Source: CAYLQA01 sp964385695 (GTDB lineage: Bacteria > Desulfobacterota > Desulfobulbia > Desulfobulbales > Desulfurivibrionaceae). Taken from it: a stretch of DNA of 14,571 nucleotides. Position numbers and translations under genes: made by a program. The notes below the pieces were generated by a model. It ran no database searches, was not told the DNA's origin, and saw only the letters and a list, made by a program, of their open reading frames with translations. Shown here in pieces: positions 12,753 through 14,571 of this stretch; within the stretch, counting starts at the first letter, position 1; each line of letters opens with the position of its first letter. The stretch spans positions 1 through 14,571 of the forward strand of contig CAYLQA010000064.1 in the NCBI GenBank assembly GCA_964385695.1. The letters run 5' to 3'.

Positions 12753-14063
12753 TCAAATACGCCCAACCCCAACATAGGCGAACCCAGCCTCTTTCACTTT
12801 CTGCGGGTCATAGACATTGCGCAGATCAATAAATAACGGCGAGTTCAGTCCTTCCCTGATCCTTGGCAAATTCAGGGCACGGTATTGGTTCCACTCCGTA
12901 AGCAGCACCACGGCATCCGCCCCTGTTGCTGCCTCATAGGCAGAGTTGACAAAGGTAATATCCGGCGGCAGATATTTTTTGGCCTCTGCCATGCCTTGCG
13001 GGTCGTGGACCTGGAGCCTTGCCCCTTTTTCTAAAAGGGCGGGAAGGATAGTGAGGGCCGGGGCATCACGCATATCATCGGTTTCGGGCTTAAAGGTGAC
13101 CCCCAACACACCGATGGTCTTGCCATCCTCCGTCCCCCCCAGGGCCTGACGGATTTTCTTGATCATCCGCGCCTTCTGCGCAGCATTGACCTCAACCGCC
13201 GTCTCGACAATGCGAGATGGAGCCCCATGCTCTTGGGCTGTACGAAGAAGGGCCAGGGTATCCTTTGGGAAACAGGAGCCGCCATAACCTGGGCCGGCAT
13301 GTAAAAATTTACTGCCTATCCTCCCGTCCAGCCCTATGCCCCTGGCAAGATCAATTACGTTTGCCCCGACCTCCTCGCAGAGGTTGGCCATCTCATTAAT
13401 AAAACTTATTTTTACTGCCAAAAAGGCGTTTGCTGCATATTTGATGAGTTCTGCCGTCTCCAAGGTGGCTTCGACAAAAGGGGTAGCAATGAGATAAAGG
13501 GGATTATAAATTTCCTTGACTACCTCAAGGGCTCGGTCCGATGCTCCACCGAGGACAACCCGATCCGGTCTCATGAAGTCCAAGATGGCAGCCCCCTCCC
13601 GAAGAAATTCCGGGTTGGAGACCACGTCGAAATCGGCCTGGGCATTGCTCTCCCTGACAACACGTTCTACCTGTCGGGCCGTGCCCACTGGGACCGTGCT
13701 CTTGTCGACAATCACCGTGTAACCGGTAAGATGTTCGGCAACTTCCCTGGCCGCTGCATATACGTATGAAAGATCGGCATAGCCATTGCCGTGTCGGTGG
13801 CTCGGGGTACCGACAGCTATAAAAATAGCCTGGGCGGAACGGACCGGATCCGCATGCTCAGTTGTAAAATGCAGCCTTCCCTGTTCCACATTCTTTTTGA
13901 CAAGATCCTCCAGGCCGGGCTCGTAGATGGGTATTTCACCTGCCAGCAGACTTTTAATTTTATTTTCGTCCTTATCAATGCATGTGACATGATGGCCGAA
14001 TTCGGCAAAACAGGCCCCGGACACAAGGCCGACATAGCCGGCACCGATAATTGTAATGTTCAT
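12753..14063 (-). CDS. ugd: UDP-glucose 6-dehydrogenase
   Basis: A 436-residue cytosolic enzyme that oxidises UDP-glucose twice, with two NAD+, to UDP-glucuronate, a precursor for acidic polysaccharides. The N-terminal Rossmann motif is IIGAGYVGLVSGACFAEFG (5-23). KSTVPVGTA (121-129) and NPEFLREG (150-157) follow. Lys208 and Asn212 lie in ELIKYAANAF. The catalytic Cys264 is in GPGYGGSCFPKD, with Asp268. The C-terminal UDP-binding domain has VLGVTFKPETDDMRDAPAL. Length and motifs are those of a complete bacterial Ugd/TuaD-type enzyme. It is the first EPS gene after the right-hand relics. The ATG at 14063 has only a weak purine-rich site (GAAGTG). No clear terminator follows, although the 3' gap contains small dyads. 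A GDP-mannose dehydrogenase is unlikely given the motif context. Confidence 0.95.
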   Translation of the reverse strand: MNITIIGAGYVGLVSGACFAEFGHHVTCIDKDENKIKSLLAGEIPIYEPGLEDLVKKNVEQGRLHFTTEHADPVRSAQAIFIAVGTPSHRHGNGYADLSYVYAAAREVAEHLTGYTVIVDKSTVPVGTARQVERVVRESNAQADFDVVSNPEFLREGAAILDFMRPDRVVLGGASDRALEVVKEIYNPLYLIATPFVEATLETAELIKYAANAFLAVKISFINEMANLCEEVGANVIDLARGIGLDGRIGSKFLHAGPGYGGSCFPKDTLALLRTAQEHGAPSRIVETAVEVNAAQKARMIKKIRQALGGTEDGKTIGVLGVTFKPETDDMRDAPALTILPALLEKGARLQVHDPQGMAEAKKYLPPDITFVNSAYEAATGADAVVLLTEWNQYRALNLPRIREGLNSPLFIDLRNVYDPQKVKEAGFAYVGVGRI

Positions 14064-14093
14064 TTTTTCACTTCGCTTCGTTTTAATTAGTGC

Positions 14094-14121
14094 CTGTCCA
14101 TCATGCTAATTTTTTGGACAG
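14094..14121. promoter_or_regulatory. Inverted repeat CTGTCCA/TGGACAG upstream of ugd
   Basis: CTGTCCA (14094-14100) and TGGACAG (14115-14121) are exact complements separated by 14 mostly AT bases, 31-58 bp upstream of the ugd start. It could be an operator or leader hairpin. The rest of 14064-14257 holds no gene or clear promoter that I can see. Confidence 0.4.
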
Positions 14122-14257
14122 AGTTTTCAATCTTCAGCCAGCATTACTGACTACTCAGCTTAACGGAACACTGAAGAATATTTTTCACAACTTCCCCCCG
14201 GCACGCCACGTAGAACCCTAGTATGTAGACAAGTTACCGAATTCACTCCTAACCGCA

Positions 14258-14470
14258 TTAGGGATATGCACCCGAAAGGGCACTTGTGCAGATGTAGTTT
14301 ATCATTAAATCCAACGTGGTCGCATCTTTCACATACACGGCCAGATCAATATCACTCAGCCGGCTGTCAGCTCCTTCAGCAAAAGAGCCAAAAAGATAGG
14401 CAAACAACACATCAGGGTGTTGCAGAAAGACGTTGGTCAATTTTGCTTTATATCGCTCGGCATGTTTCAG
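14258..14470 (-). pseudogene. Truncated MNT nucleotidyltransferase (MntA-like relic)
   Basis: From a stop at 14471-14473 the frame is open for 70 codons. It reads LKHAERYKAKLTNVFLQHPD, then LFAYLFGSFAEGADSRLSDI and DLAVYVKD. The GSx10DxD motif is complete, but the sequence diverges right after VKDA into LDLMINYICTSALSGAYP and stops. The third carboxylate and C-terminal half are missing, no HEPN partner follows, and there is no proper start codon upstream. It resembles mntA at 6351-6746 up to the break, so it is a broken relative. The 3' junction suggests replacement by unrelated DNA. Confidence 0.75.
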
Positions 14471-14503
14471 TTAGCAGCCAACGGTTTATTTAACCGCTAA
14501 CTG
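14468..14503. repeat. Inverted repeat CAGTTAGC/GCTAACTG beside the intron end
   Basis: CAGTTAGC (14468-14475) and GCTAACTG (14496-14503) are exact complements with a 20-base spacer that itself contains CGGTT and AACCG. The structure lies 15 bp from the group II intron 3' end and overlaps the beginning of the MNT relic. It could be an old terminator or element end. Confidence 0.5.
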
Positions 14504-14517
14504 TCAATTTTATTTTT

Positions 14518-14571
14518 GTCGAGTAGCCCAAAGGAACCGCCCCCTCAGGCTCTCACAGAACCGTACGTGAA
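14518..14571 (-). mobile_element. 3' end of a group II intron (distal domain V and domain VI)
   Basis: Reading the minus strand from the window edge, TTCACGTACGGTTC matches the 3' strand of domain V. Domain VI follows: GAG-AGCCTGAGGGG pairs with TCCTTTGGGCT-A-CTC, leaving a single unpaired A (complement of 14524) seven bases from the end. The intron then ends in GAC, giving the terminal AC dinucleotide at 14518-14519. A bulged A at this distance is the branch point used in splicing. The rest of the intron, including any reverse transcriptase, would lie to the right of the window and be read leftward into it. The call rests on sequence pattern and pairing done by eye. Confidence 0.82.

Noticed and set aside
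14468..14503. Inverted repeat considered as an integron attC site
   Set aside because: The core order is reversed (GTTAGC before GCTAAC), the R-box consensus is not met, and no cassette structure or integrase is visible.

Overview
The window reads almost entirely on the minus strand. It looks like an extracellular/capsular polysaccharide (EPS) gene cluster from a Gram-negative bacterium that has been colonised by accessory genes, short tandem repeats and insertion sequences. Outer-membrane export genes (a multi-SLBB exporter and a YjbH-type barrel) establish a diderm cell. The EPS-associated MarR-type regulator, the four-helix-bundle (S23/IVP-like) genes, a REP-like palindrome and the mobile-element load fit an environmental deltaproteobacterium (Desulfobacterota, perhaps Desulfobulbales-like). 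That placement is inference from family knowledge and was not tested.

Layout in transcription order (right to left). The right edge (14518-14571) is the 3' end of a group II intron: the distal strand of domain V, plus domain VI with its bulged branch-point A. It is followed by a truncated MNT nucleotidyltransferase. Then come ugd (UDP-glucose 6-dehydrogenase, 12753-14063), a secreted Gly/Ala-repeat protein with a good promoter and an operator-like palindrome (12266-12568), a strong UUCG-loop terminator (12211-12241), the 810-residue SLBB exporter (9676-12108), a four-helix-bundle gene (9177-9587), yjbH (6996-9170), an MntA-HepT type VII toxin-antitoxin pair with its own promoter (5947-6746), a broken second four-helix-bundle gene (5705-5887), wzz (4588-5577), a truncated EPS MarR regulator between two 80-bp repeats (4184-4585), a Wzx-type flippase (2613-4097), an IS5/IS1182-type insertion sequence with perfect target duplication but a transposase broken by one in-frame TGA (1065-2545), a decayed transposase remnant (815-989), a possible gene tail (558-758), and a sulfotransferase running off the left edge (1-561).

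The biosynthetic logic is coherent. Ugd makes UDP-glucuronate, Wzx flips lipid-linked repeat units, Wzz sets chain length, the SLBB protein and YjbH handle periplasmic/outer-membrane export, and the sulfotransferase probably decorates the polymer or a glycan precursor. Polymerase, glycosyltransferases and the initiating transferase are not in this window.

The most unusual structure is that the non-EPS genes sit inside the EPS operon bounded by short tandem arrays of 7- or 8-bp units. Both four-helix-bundle loci have arrays on either side in opposite orientation. Around the intact gene these arrays carry G-quadruplex motifs on opposite strands, and one array supplies the gene's GTG start while the other encodes the start of the YjbH signal peptide. 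This resembles a cassette or hitchhiking element and deserves comparative testing.
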